NCBI GenBank assembly: GCA_004431415.1
Contig: QPMI01000573.1
Coordinates: 1-48,318, forward strand
From: Cyanophora paradoxa
Taxonomy: Eukaryota; Glaucocystophyceae; Cyanophorales; Cyanophoraceae
Length of the DNA: 48,318 nucleotides
Direction: 5' to 3'
Shown here piece by piece: positions 38,830 through 47,524 of the stretch. Each line of letters begins with the position of its first letter. Position 1 is the stretch's first letter. The translations under genes and the position numbers were made by a program. Under the pieces are notes generated by a model. It saw only the letters and a list, made by a program, of their open reading frames with translations, was not told where the DNA came from and did not search any database.

Positions 38830-39325
38830 CGCCAACTAACGCCGCCAAGTTAACTTAGTACTAAGTTAGTACTACTTAGTAGTAGTAACTAGTAAGTTGC
38901 GGCGCCGGCGCCAACTTCGAGTCACTGAGAGTCAAGTCCCGGTCCGGATCCCTCACTGAGTCAATTCACATGCAATGCAAACCGCGTGACGGTGAGCCGG
39001 CCCGGCGGGTCAGGTGATCGACTTCCGGCAGTGCCGCGGCGCCGGCCCGGGCCGCGGCCGCCAAGTTGCCGAAGTTGCGCCAACTTGCAACTTGGCAACT
39101 CGGCGCCAAGTTAACTTAGTACTACGGTACTAAGTTAGTAGTAGTAAGTTACTAGTAACTTAGTAAGTTGCGGCGCCGGCGCCAACTTCCGAAGTTCGAG
39201 TCAAGTCCCGGTCCGGACTCCGGACTCCGGACTCCGGGATCCCTCACTGAGTCAATTGCAATGCAAACCGCGTGACGGTGAGCCGGCCCGCCGGGCCGGC
39301 GGTCAGGTGATCGACTTCCGTAACG
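38830..39325. repeat. local tandem duplication of about 270 bp
   Basis: Two diverged copies, about 38838-39030 and 39100-39318, share in order AAGTTAACTTAGTACTA, TAAGTTGCGGCGCCGGCGCC, CAAGTCCCGGTCCGGA, TCCCTCACTGAGTCAATT, GCAAACCGCGTGACGGTGAG and CAGGTGATCGACTTCCG. Noncoding; the second copy has a CCGGACT triplication. Confidence 0.85.
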
Positions 39326-41280
39326 TAACGGTAAGTTTCGTGCTGTACCAGCCTGTATATACGTACCGTAACGTACGTATACGTATACTCAGTATATGTA
39401 TATACCGTCATGATCACTACCGTAAAACACAATAAATGACGGTCAAATTTATGTCGTTTTAAAACCCGACCCTTCTCTATGCGAAACATGATGTCCCCGT
39501 CGTTATATATGCATATGTCGTTATCTCCCGTCCGAGGCGAAATAATTTGGGGATGACATAATAAAGCTTTTTAAGTGCGTACCTTCATATTCTGTTTTAC
39601 GGTATATTACCGTAGTACCGTGTACGGTGTTATCATAGTATATTACTTCCAGACTAAAATAATACCAGTTACCAAGTTACGGTTACCGTATACCGTATAC
39701 GTAGTTCACGTGCCGAGTCGTGCGAATACACGCAGAAAGCACATGATATTACAGAATAGCCTAGTAGAGGTAGGCAAGCCTGTATTTGATGAATTTGTTT
39801 GGCCCGCGACCGTCGGACATGCGCTAGCCTAGTAGAAATGAGAAGCTAGTTTACGTCAAGCTTAATTATAAGAGGCCGCCTCTCCCCCCCTCGGCTCGAG
39901 CCCTGGCTGGCCGGCTCGACCTAGCTCGCCCCCTGGCTCGAGCCAGCCGCTGAGCCCTCCCCTCCGAGGCTCTCCGAATATTTCCGATGTGACACGTGCA
40001 CTGTACATGTGACAGCCTACCGCAGCCGAGGTCCGCAAGTAAGTTAATGAGGCTGTGGCCGGATTCACCAACAAAAAAACGTTTAATGCGACGTCGACAT
40101 GAAGAAATTAATTACATAATGCGGTTATATATATTAATTAGCTCGACCCGGACGGTGGCCGGACCCCGGCCGCGAAATGGCCCTAATTGTGACATTGCAA
40201 TTGATGCGGCACAAAATTATATAAAAAATGCGTTTTGAAGCTTTTCGCATAGCGTATACCGTATACCGTATACGTACGTAGGTAGTAGACTACTAGTACT
40301 AGTAGTTCGGAAGCTGCAGCTGGGCCCTCGGGGGGTACAAACAGTAGTTTATGAGCGTTTTGAAAGCAATATTTTAATTAAGTATTATACTATGATACAA
40401 AATTAAGCTACTGGGCTATCGATCGCGACGATATCTAGATCTGGGCTTGCGAAGACGTGAGTCACGTCACGATATCTCAGAGTCTGGGCTTGCGAAGTCA
40501 CGTACGCGTGGCGTCGTCAATTGCAAGCGCCGCGCCGCGGCACGGCGCGGCGCCGCGGCGGGCCGGCGGCCCGGCGGCGTTCTAGCATGGAATGTGGAGA
40601 CTTGCAATCGAGCTCGATTCCACGAACAGTCACCAAGGCGATGAACTCAAAATTTTGACGCGGTTGCAAAAAATTGCCTATGTAACCGCGCGTCACTGCG
40701 GCGTCAGGACTCAGGAGTCAGGACCCCATGGCCAGGGGCCCAATTGCAACGACCGAAGCGACCAAGTGCCAAAAAAATGATCATCGGATGTCATGGGCCT
40801 CATCATCGGCCCTCATGGCCCCTTCGGTCGTTAACAAGTGTCAATTTCAATTTCAATTTGTCCATTCATGCATCGCGTTAATTCGCTACCGATTCATGCA
40901 TCGCATTTATATATTTTACCGGTCTCGCGACCGATACTGGAAGTCGGGTAATATTTAAGACGCCTTCGAATCCCGCCCGGCCCGTTTCAGAATCTCATTC
41001 GATCATGCCCTACGTATACTGTGCCGTCACGTCTCGCACGTCTAGGGGAGAGACGTAGACCCACACCGCGTACAACAGTGTACGGACCTGCGATGCACTC
41101 GACTGTAGGCCAGCCCGAGTCCCAGGCAGCCCGTAGCTATGAGATTGCAAGCCGCAGTGCTAGTATTAATTACAGCTGCTACGTAAGCCCAAGTTACTTA
41201 GTTAACGCTGTACCAAGCTCGATTAATTGGTAATCACAAGTCTGCCCGAGTCCACTAGACTCTGACTATTTACGGGGCTA
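39326..41280. other. host DNA, no gene; short palindromic runs
   Basis: No convincing coding region. CCGTATACCGTATACGTA occurs at about 39688 and again at about 40259. CTGGGCTTGCGAAG is repeated at 40441 and 40485. GC-rich 40530-40585 gives spurious arginine/alanine ORFs. Confidence 0.5.
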
Positions 41281-41870
41281 AGCCACCGCGTGCCACGTCG
41301 GCTCAGGCCCTGGCCACGTCGGCTCGGGCCCTTCAGCGCCACGTCGGCTCGGGCCCTTGAGCGCCGCCGTGCACGTGTCGGGCCGGGGGCCCCTCCGGGA
41401 CCGGGTACGCCGCGCCCGGCGGCCGGCACCCCTCGAGGCCCGCGGCGGGTACGCCCCCACGTTGATCGCGAACTCGCGATCGCGCCCGCACATTCGCCGC
41501 AGCACAAGAAAGCCGTCCTCGGCGTCCATCCCGCGACGTTCGCCGCAGCAAATCGAAAGTCCCCGAATATTTACATATCCACAATTCAGAAGGGTGAGCT
41601 GCCGAACAACGACATCGACCGGCTCCGTCCCTTCGCAACTCGCAGTTGACGTCGGCCCCGCAGCCGCCGCTGCCCTCGACGTCTTGCGAGTCTGGCCCCT
41701 CCGGCCTGCGGCTGGATCTGTAGACGGCGAGAAAAGAGGAGTCCTGTGCTGCAGAACGCGGACGCCGCCGCGACGAGCACTTCCAAAATTTCCGCTCTTG
41801 TTCTCAAATCCGCCTGACGAGATTCTCCGCCCATTTTCGACCCCAGAATAAAATTAGCGGCCGGACGCAC
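41281..41870. other. GC-rich block with 3x GCCACGTCGGCTC repeat; possible host exon
   Basis: Three copies of GCCACGTCGGCTC(A/G)GGCCC at about 41294, 41312 and 41338. ORFs are open in five frames because of composition. A minus-strand start at 41870 (MRPAANFILGSKMGGE...) with a helical follow-up is the most protein-like, but no family is recognised. The region ends 90 bases before the E2 hairpin. Confidence 0.35.
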
Positions 41871-41960
41871 AGCTAAATTGACGGTTGCTGTGGGTCCGCC
41901 GGCGGTAGGTGCACTTGCACATCGAGTCCGAAGACCGAGAATGTCCGCCGAGGTTGCTCA

Positions 41961-42243
41961 ACACATAGTAAAATGCGGAGTTTTAACCCTCGGCTTATCT
42001 TAATTGATTTTGTTGATATATCTCGTATATTCTATTTCAATCAATCGATAATCTGTGTATATCTTATCGAATAGTCATTTATTTCGATTATTTTGTATTC
42101 TTTTCGATATTTTATCGTAAATTTCTCTTATTTTCCGATTAGTCTTACTGAGTCTATCGATAATCTGTATATATTTCCGAATATTATAACTGAATCTCAA
42201 TTAGATCTTGCCTCTGGTTAAAACTCCGCATTTTACTATGTGT
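41961..42243 (+). repeat. E2 left terminal hairpin
   Basis: Perfect 28-bp inverted repeat (41961-41988 and 42216-42243): starts ACACATAGTAAAATGC and ends TTTTAACC. The loop is 227 bases, AT-rich with repeated ATCGATAATCTGT(A/G)TATAT (42044 and 42158), begins CTCGGC and ends CCTCT. Arm ends and loop ends match both E1 hairpins, only the loop is longer. The right arm is followed by GTGTGATT, as in E1 on the minus strand. A free-standing MITE is the alternative reading. Confidence 0.85.
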
Positions 42244-42956
42244 GATTGGTCTGTTTGTTAATTGATTTAATCGATATTATATTCATGTACTTTCTCGATT
42301 AAATTTAATTAAATTTAATTCATTTAATCGGAAATATATCGCTAAACTCGATTAAGATCCATAAATGATTCATTTGTTAAATAAAACAAATCGATCTCTT
42401 ATTGAATCCAATCGTAATTATACATGAAACTTATATGTTTTTATCATGTGTTTTAATGATTCTAAGGGGGGACCCTTAGGATTTTTGAAATAATTGGGTG
42501 TGACACATACCATATTCAGTAAGGACCTCTTATATTGTGAAAATCTCAGTGTTAGTTGTGTAGTTGATTCAAAAAATGCATTTTATACTCTGATTCATTG
42601 TTATTTCCTGTGAAATTTGAGTCAACTCAACCCACTTAGTCAACCCTTGTATTGAATTCGTAACAAAATCCATATACTATTACTACTTTTACGATTAATA
42701 TGAGTCAACCTTGAGTCCACTTTAATAATAGGGGGAATCTTGGGGAGATGTCATTGTAGAAAGCTATTGTAGTAAAATGATATATTATGTCCTTTTGTTA
42801 CAATAGCTGATCAATGTTATTGTTAGAAAACAAAGGAATCCTTTCACTGGGATTTTGTTTTTTACGGTTATAAAATTGTATCTGTGGTGCATTTTGTCGA
42901 ATTGCTTGTATTAAACTGTTTTGCTCTTCTATGTATTCGATCGTACTTTTATGTGA
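42244..42956. other. E2 left subterminal region, no gene
   Basis: AT-rich, gene-less. It contains ATTGGGTGTGACAC and ATATTCAGTAAGGAC (about 42495-42525), like the E1 left region, and TAATAGGGGGAATCTTGGGG plus CATTGTAGAAAGCTATTGTA (42726-42771), like the complement of the E1 right region. So it carries signals of both E1 ends. Confidence 0.65.
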
Positions 42957-43275
42957 AGGTTACATTAATGTTTAAAAAGTTACATGGAGTTACGTGATGG
43001 GTTACGTAGATATTTTACGATTACTAAGACCATTCTCAGTGTTAAAATGGTTGATTTATCGCTATTTTGTCACTGTGAGTTACGGTTACGCAACTTTTTG
43101 AATTCTTTCTGAAAATTTGGCTGGGGGTCTTTTTTAGGTGAAGGTCTAAAACTTGCGTAACCACGTAACTTGCGTAACCTCTACGACATTATGGTGTCAT
43201 TTCTCTATACTTTTAGGTTACGTAACGTTTTACTTACGTAACTTGTGTAACCTTAACGTAACCTTGTTATTTTCT
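42957..43275. repeat. E2 iteron block A (GGTTACG)
   Basis: About 320 bases: several GGTTACG/AGTTACG units, CATTCTCAGTGTTAAAATGG, GTTACGGTTACGCAAC, a core GGCTGGGGGTCTTTTT, then the complement CTTGCGTAACCACGTAACTT, then GGTTACGTAACG and TTAACGTAACC. Copies B (43863-44215) and C (45462-45788) repeat the order. Confidence 0.9.
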
Positions 43276-43341
43276 TACATTTAATCACTGTTATATATGA
43301 TATCATGATAACTAAAAATGATACATGATAATTGCTTATCT

Positions 43342-43803
43342 TTAACCACGTAGAGATGTTAGATGATCACAATCGAACATCTTAAAGATCTTGCATATCT
43401 CATTTTCAGGATCGGTGACATACCATAGACGGTGTCGCTTATCAAATAAAGCGCCTTGGTTTTTAATGTATTTACGTAATGATGCCTGGGTAAATATACG
43501 TTTAGCTTCTATTTCAGGTAGTTTAGTTTTTATGTCACCAACGAAATATAGACGTTTCGGGCGATTATGATAATCAGGATCGATAACGATGGGGTTTATT
43601 GTAGGAAAGTGCTTTAAGATTCTGTGAAACTTGTAGCAAACAAACCAATACCCTGTGTCATCATCGAATTTAACGCCACAATCTTTGATATCTAATAGTG
43701 ATCTGAAACAAGTATTACGGAGGTTGCTTATATCCAACATGTAAGCGCCGTAGTAATGGTGCGGCTCGTTTGTGGTGTTTCCGAAATAAATGAATTGATC
43801 CAT
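43342..43803 (-). CDS. DUF5710-like protein with internal duplication, unknown function
   Basis: Intact 153-codon minus-strand frame starting MDQFIYFGNTTNEPHHYYGA. Two similar stretches, SLLDIKDCGVKFDDDTGYWF and SLRKYIKNQGALFDKRHRLW followed by YV, each have the pattern ...(C/G)(G/A)xxFDxxxxxW(F/Y)V. That resembles the small DUF5710-type unit (...GAxWDxxxKxWYV) found in conjugative and mobile-element proteins; this is by eye only. It lies between iteron blocks A and B and is transcribed toward the element end. The E1 remnant at 3703-3921 may be a relative (NGAKWDK). Confidence 0.5.
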   Translation of the reverse strand: MDQFIYFGNTTNEPHHYYGAYMLDISNLRNTCFRSLLDIKDCGVKFDDDTGYWFVCYKFHRILKHFPTINPIVIDPDYHNRPKRLYFVGDIKTKLPEIEAKRIFTQASLRKYIKNQGALFDKRHRLWYVTDPENEICKIFKMFDCDHLTSLRG

Positions 43804-43862
43804 TTGTAATCAGATGTTAAAAAGATTGTCAATTTTTCATAAATCCTTCTCTGTAAAGTTTT

Positions 43863-44215
43863 GGTTAAACAATTGGAAAACTGCGGTTACACAACAGTTA
43901 CACGGCGGTTACACTTGGTTACGCGGGGTTACAGGTGAGGTTACGTAGTGATTTTTCGATAAACCACACCATTTTCAGTGTGGTAATCGATAAAAATAAC
44001 CATTTAGATCCATTGAGGTTACGGTTACGCAACTTTTTGAATTCTTTTTAAAAAAATGGCTGGGGGTCTTTTTATAGGTGAAGGTCTAAAACTTGCGTAA
44101 CCGCGTAACTTGCGTAACCTCACGAGATTTATGGTGTCTTTTTGGTATTTTTAAGGTTACGTAACGTTTTTACTTACGTAACCTGTGTAACCTTAACGTA
44201 ACCTTATTATAACAT
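43863..44215. repeat. E2 iteron block B (GGTTACG)
   Basis: Copy of block A between two divergent genes (43803 minus and 44356 plus): a run of GGTTACAC/GGTTACGCG units, CATTTTCAGTGTGGTAATCG, GGTTACGGTTACGCAAC, the GGCTGGGGGTCTTTTT core, CTTGCGTAACCGCGTAACTT and TTAACGTAACC. The position between divergent starts fits a control region. Confidence 0.9.
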
Positions 44216-44355
44216 CTTAAAAATGTCATCTGTTATCAAACGGTAGCGGGTGCGATACATAAGATCATGTCACGAGAAGCGATAGGATCCGCTTGTGAAG
44301 CGATGAAAAAATGAAGCAAATCTTAAAACTTAAACAATAAGTGAGATACAGCGGA

Positions 44356-44841
44356 ATGTACAATATGAACGCGTCGGATATCCTGACCTACATTAAGAGT
44401 ATTACCCATATTCCTGTTCTCATCGATGCTGACCTATCTTTAAAGAAGGCAAACCCTAACACTATCTGTATTGTGCCGTATGATACTAAACATCGTGCGT
44501 ATTTCGAAATGTTTCGTAAAAACTTGGGTTATTCACCTAATACCCGTTTCGTCTGCTTTCTCACATTAGAGACTCACTATATTCTTGTTCCGGTTCTTAC
44601 TGAAACATCGTGTAAATCGTTTATCTCTAAGATCATCTCTAAATGGTCTATTAACCTACCTGCGCAATCTAATGAAACTAAGGAGTGCGTCATATGCCTT
44701 GATGACTGTAAAACTAAAATACAAATGTCTTGTTTGACATGTTTCGCCAAAATGTGCAACACATGCTATTTACAGTTGAAGAGATCAGAGAGCTTTAAAT
44801 GTCCGATCTGTCGTAATGACATAAAGACGCAACGTGATTAA
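44356..44841 (+). CDS. RING-finger protein (probable E3 ubiquitin ligase) A
   Basis: Start taken as ATG 44356 (YNMNASDILTYIKSIT); an upstream in-frame GTG is ignored. 161 codons. The N-terminal 100 residues form a domain shared with the E2 paralogue at 45805-46341 (RFVCFLTLETHYILVPVLTE against RFAFSYKHRYMLVPYLDEEN). The C-terminal RING reads CVICLDDCKTKIQM, then CLTC, CNTC and CPIC, eight metal ligands, all cysteine. RING proteins recruit E2 enzymes to ubiquitinate targets; a virus could use this against host factors. The target is unknown. No such gene is seen in E1. Confidence 0.8.
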   Translation: MYNMNASDILTYIKSITHIPVLIDADLSLKKANPNTICIVPYDTKHRAYFEMFRKNLGYSPNTRFVCFLTLETHYILVPVLTETSCKSFISKIISKWSINLPAQSNETKECVICLDDCKTKIQMSCLTCFAKMCNTCYLQLKRSESFKCPICRNDIKTQRD

Positions 44842-44890
44842 TGTAAAAATTGATGGAAGATAAAAGTTTTTCTGAGTGTGCCGCTCTGAC

Positions 44891-45094
44891 ATGAAAGAGA
44901 AAATGAATAATGGACATTGGGTAACTTTGGCGACATTGCATAATAAGAAGATTGAGCTTATCCATCGGGAGGTTGATCTTAAACACACAAAAAGACAAGA
45001 CCATGAAAGACTACAAAATGTTAAACAGTATATTGATGCAATCGATGTAATGATAGATGTAGTGAATACGATCGCTAAAATTAAGACCATGTGA
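44891..45094 (+). CDS. small coiled-coil protein, unknown
   Basis: 67 codons from ATG 44891: MKEKMNNGHWVTLATLHNKK then a charged helix (REVDLKHTKRQDHERLQNVK) and a hydrophobic C part (DVMIDVVNTIAKIK). It follows the RING gene by 49 bases in the same direction. No family recognised. A 120-codon minus-strand ORF overlaps it and looks like an antisense shadow. Confidence 0.45.
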   Translation: MKEKMNNGHWVTLATLHNKKIELIHREVDLKHTKRQDHERLQNVKQYIDAIDVMIDVVNTIAKIKTM

Positions 45095-45124
45095 ATTTCA
45101 TCGATAGCGCAAGCGCTATTTTTA

Positions 45125-45424
45125 TTACTTCTGTGTGCGGTTTTCAAGCTTCTGCCTCAATCTGAATGTTATAATGCTACCATCATGTCGTGCCTTCCCC
45201 CTTTGAATCGCTTTCGATATTTCCCCGGGTGTGTTCTCATCGAAATCAATGAATCGGGAAACCTTCTTTATAAACTGTCTCTGTAAATATCCGGGTAGTT
45301 GGTTGATATTACACCCGTCGTTTTTCTTAACAAGGTTCTCGTAAATAATGCTACTGCGGTCATCCTGTGATAAATCGGGATTTTGAAGCTGTTCTATGAA
45401 AGCGTCGGGAATCCGTGAAGTCAT
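45125..45424 (-). CDS. 99-residue protein, unknown
   Basis: Intact minus-strand frame starting MTSRIPDAFIEQLQNPDLSQ, with mixed helices and a basic tail (RQKLENRTQK). It contains SRFIDFDENTPGEISKAIQR. No family recognised. Its start lies next to iteron block C, so that block may be its control region. Convergent with the small coiled-coil gene. Confidence 0.5.
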   Translation of the reverse strand: MTSRIPDAFIEQLQNPDLSQDDRSSIIYENLVKKNDGCNINQLPGYLQRQFIKKVSRFIDFDENTPGEISKAIQRGKARHDGSIITFRLRQKLENRTQK

Positions 45425-45461
45425 TGTAGGTTACACTGTCTATTTTGGCGGGTTGTCATTT

Positions 45462-45788
45462 TTTGCATCGGTTACATAGAGGTTACAAGAAGTTACAGAG
45501 GAGTTACGCAACAGGTTACGTAGATATTTTACAACTGCAAGACGACTTTCAGTGTTATAATACAGGAGATTTAGTATTTTTAACACTGGCGGTTACGGTT
45601 ACGCAACTTTTTAAATTCTTTTTAAAAAATGGCGGGGGGGTCTCTCTCAGATAAAATAGTGAAAACTTGCGTAACCGCGTAACTTGCGTAACCTCTACGA
45701 CATTATGGTGTCTTTTCTCTGTTATTTTTGGTTACGTAACGTTTTTATCTACGTAACTTGTGTAACCTTAACGTAACCTTATTATTTA
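45462..45788. repeat. E2 iteron block C (GGTTACG)
   Basis: Third copy: GGTTACAT, GGTTACAAG, AGTTACAG, AGTTACGC and GGTTACGTAG units, ACTTTCAGTGTTATAATAC, GGTTACGGTTACGCAAC, a core GGCGGGGGGGTCTCTCTC (diverged), CTTGCGTAACCGCGTAACTT, GGTTACGTAACG and TTAACGTAACC. It fills the gap between two minus-strand genes. Confidence 0.9.
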
Positions 45789-45804
45789 ACATTATTCATC
45801 TTTA

Positions 45805-46341
45805 TTATCCATTTGCATATAACTTAGGTTCTAATGCTTCCATTCCGTCAAAAAATAGTTTAGTTCTACAAACTGAACACTTAGCATTCTCATGTGATTC
45901 AAGTGAAGAGAGGAAACAATTAGGACAAATAAGAGTATTGCAAACGATACAGCCTTTATTATTTATGTTAGTGTCAATGTTTTCAAGACAGATAGGACAT
46001 GTTTCATTCGGACTCTCAAAGTTTTCCCTCGCGAATGACTTAATAATGATATCTACGAACCATTTGGTGTTCTCCTCATCAAGATATGGGACTAACATGT
46101 AACGGTGTTTATATGAGAATGCAAAACGAATAGGTTGAAGGGCATGATATCCCGCCTTTTGCTTCCATGCATCAAATACCCCTTTATTCTTGCGGTTCTT
46201 TTGAATAAAGTATATAATCTGTCTTTCGTTGGCTTTCATTAAGAATTTCGTATAATTCTTATCATTCAGTTTATCTGATGCATTGACTATGGGATATGGC
46301 GAAATAGACTGTGAAAACGTCAATATATCGTTTAAATTCAT
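45805..46341 (-). CDS. RING-finger protein B, paralogue of A
   Basis: 178 codons, intact. N-terminal domain shared with protein A (see RYMLVPYLDEEN and the following FVDIIIKSFAREN against FISKIISKWSINL). RING ligands: CPICLENIDT, CIVC, CPNC and CSVC, again all cysteine. The C tail (LFFDGMEALEPKLYANG) is unique. The pair shows duplication and divergence within the element. Predicted E3 ubiquitin ligase; substrate unknown. Confidence 0.8.
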   Translation of the reverse strand: MNLNDILTFSQSISPYPIVNASDKLNDKNYTKFLMKANERQIIYFIQKNRKNKGVFDAWKQKAGYHALQPIRFAFSYKHRYMLVPYLDEENTKWFVDIIIKSFARENFESPNETCPICLENIDTNINNKGCIVCNTLICPNCFLSSLESHENAKCSVCRTKLFFDGMEALEPKLYANG

Positions 46342-46375
46342 TTGGTTGTGCTACTATCTGTTACAGTTTCTTTAA

Positions 46376-46753
46376 TTAGCTTAGAGTTTTTTCAATGTCG
46401 AACACTCTTTTGAGAACGCCATCAATTCTTACAGCATGTGATTTAATCCCGAAAATGCGCTTAATCACGATTCCGATGGCTGTTTTTGAAATCGGAAAGT
46501 CTATAAGCTCTTCTATTTCAGCATGGATTACATCGGAAGGTGTATAATCACCGTCATTACTTAACCTGTAACTATGCATTAAATACGCTTCCACATCAGA
46601 CATCCCATGTTGATATTCGCCAATCCCATGTTGATATTCGCCAATCCCATGTTGATATTTGTCCATCCCATGTTGATATTTGCCCATCTCATGTTGATAT
46701 TCGCCCATTTCCGTTTCATCCATAACAATTTCGATGTATTCCACGTCTTCCAT
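46376..46753 (-). CDS. stand-alone D5-type C-terminal winged helix with YQHG repeats
   Basis: 125 codons, intact. Acidic N terminus (MEDVEYIEIVMDETE), then about five or six heptapeptide repeats of the form (M/I)GEYQHG, then a C-terminal domain DYTPSDVIHAEIEELIDF ... IVIKRIFGIKSHAVRIDGVL. That domain aligns by eye with the end of the E1 helicase (IMKRLREVFNVKSDRKRVNG), the winged helix of D5-type primase-helicases. Here it is free of any helicase. It could bind origin or iteron DNA, or compete with the helicase. The repeats may serve as an oligomerisation or metal-binding tail; both are inference. Confidence 0.65.
   Translation of the reverse strand: MEDVEYIEIVMDETEMGEYQHEMGKYQHGMDKYQHGIGEYQHGIGEYQHGMSDVEAYLMHSYRLSNDGDYTPSDVIHAEIEELIDFPISKTAIGIVIKRIFGIKSHAVRIDGVLKRVFDIEKTLS
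46608..46712. repeat. 21-bp coding repeats (YQHG)
   Basis: Five copies of a 21-bp unit built on CCCATGTTGATATTCGCCAAT (plus strand), coding the heptapeptide repeat on the minus strand. Very alike, so probably unstable in copy number. Confidence 0.9.
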
Positions 46754-46810
46754 GTTACACTTAACTGTTACATGTTAAAATTTTGTTACAAGTTTTACGG
46801 TTGATGTCCA

Positions 46811-46848
46811 AAAATTGACACTGTAAAACACAGAAAGGTATTTAAGGG
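46811..46848 (+). promoter_or_regulatory. promoter-like motif pair, E2 AT-hook gene
   Basis: AAAATTGAC (46811-46819) and ATTTAAGGG (46840-46848), 56 bases before ATG 46905. Same pair as upstream of the homologous E1 gene. Confidence 0.55.
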
Positions 46849-46904
46849 TTTGACTTAAAAGAGAAGTGAAAGGGAATAATTTCTTACCTTCCATTAGAGA
46901 ATCA

Positions 46905-47396
46905 ATGGCGAATACTCGGAAATCAAACCAAGAGCTTATCGCTATTCAGAAAGGCGACCCGTTTGTAGAGATTGGAAAAAAGAAACCTGAGTTATCAATT
47001 GAAGAACAGGAAGAAAAGGCAAGGTTGAGAAGAGAGAAAGACAGGGAAAGAAAACGTGTAGCTTATCAGAAGAAGAAAGAAGAGAGACTCGCAAATGGCG
47101 AAAAAACAATACTGACAGCTGAGGAGCTGGAAAAGAGAGCCATATATTTACGTCGTCGATATGAAGAGGACGCGGAATATAGAAAAAAGAGAATTGAGAG
47201 TGCAAACAATTACCTGAAACAGAAAAGGCGTGAGAAGAAGACGGAGCCAAAACCCAAAGTGCAAACAGTGCCTAAGAAATCGGGAAGACCTCGAAAGTAT
47301 CCCCGACCCGATCACATCTTTATCGGAAAAAAGCGTAGCGAATTGATTGATGGGAGCGCAAAAATTGACGCTTACTTTCTCCTTTTTATAACCTAA
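46905..47396 (+). CDS. AT-hook, coiled-coil DNA-binding protein (E2)
   Basis: 163 codons from ATG 46905; an upstream GTG extension is less likely. A long, highly charged helix (RLRREKDRERKRVAYQKKKE, later RRRYEEDAEYRKKRIES), then an AT-hook SGRPRKYPRP at about residue 137. It is the intact homologue of E1 gene 9345-9568. It sits just before the primase gene, as in E1, and has the same promoter-like pair. It probably binds AT-rich viral DNA in replication or packaging; not a known family to me. Confidence 0.7.
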   Translation: MANTRKSNQELIAIQKGDPFVEIGKKKPELSIEEQEEKARLRREKDRERKRVAYQKKKEERLANGEKTILTAEELEKRAIYLRRRYEEDAEYRKKRIESANNYLKQKRREKKTEPKPKVQTVPKKSGRPRKYPRPDHIFIGKKRSELIDGSAKIDAYFLLFIT

Positions 47397-47441
47397 GCCA
47401 AATCATTAAAGTGCCGTGGGCAACCGAAAAGCATTTAAGGA
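47360..47441 (+). promoter_or_regulatory. promoter-like motif pair, E2 primase
   Basis: AAAAATTGAC (47360-47369) and GCATTTAAGGAC (47432-47443), wider apart than elsewhere, 80 bases before ATG 47525. A further AATTTAAGAATC lies at 47502. Confidence 0.4.
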
Positions 47442-47524
47442 CATCCCGAGAGATAATTTAAACCTGGGAGTTTCTCACTTCCTCGATTATTTTCTCTGAG
47501 AAATTTAAGAATCAATCGCGAAAA

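Noticed and set aside
38820-41280. tRNA or other structured RNA genes in palindrome-rich host DNA
   Set aside because: No cloverleaf with conserved tRNA boxes was seen; the palindromes are short simple-sequence runs.
41961-42243. The E2 hairpin as an ordinary MITE
   Set aside because: Arm and loop ends match both E1 border hairpins and E2 genes follow directly; no clear target duplication. It remains the main alternative.
44785-45147. 120-codon minus-strand ORF with hydrophobic stretches, membrane-protein-like
   Set aside because: Antisense to the charged small gene at 44891-45094; hydrophobicity is what the complement of a lysine/glutamate-rich frame gives.
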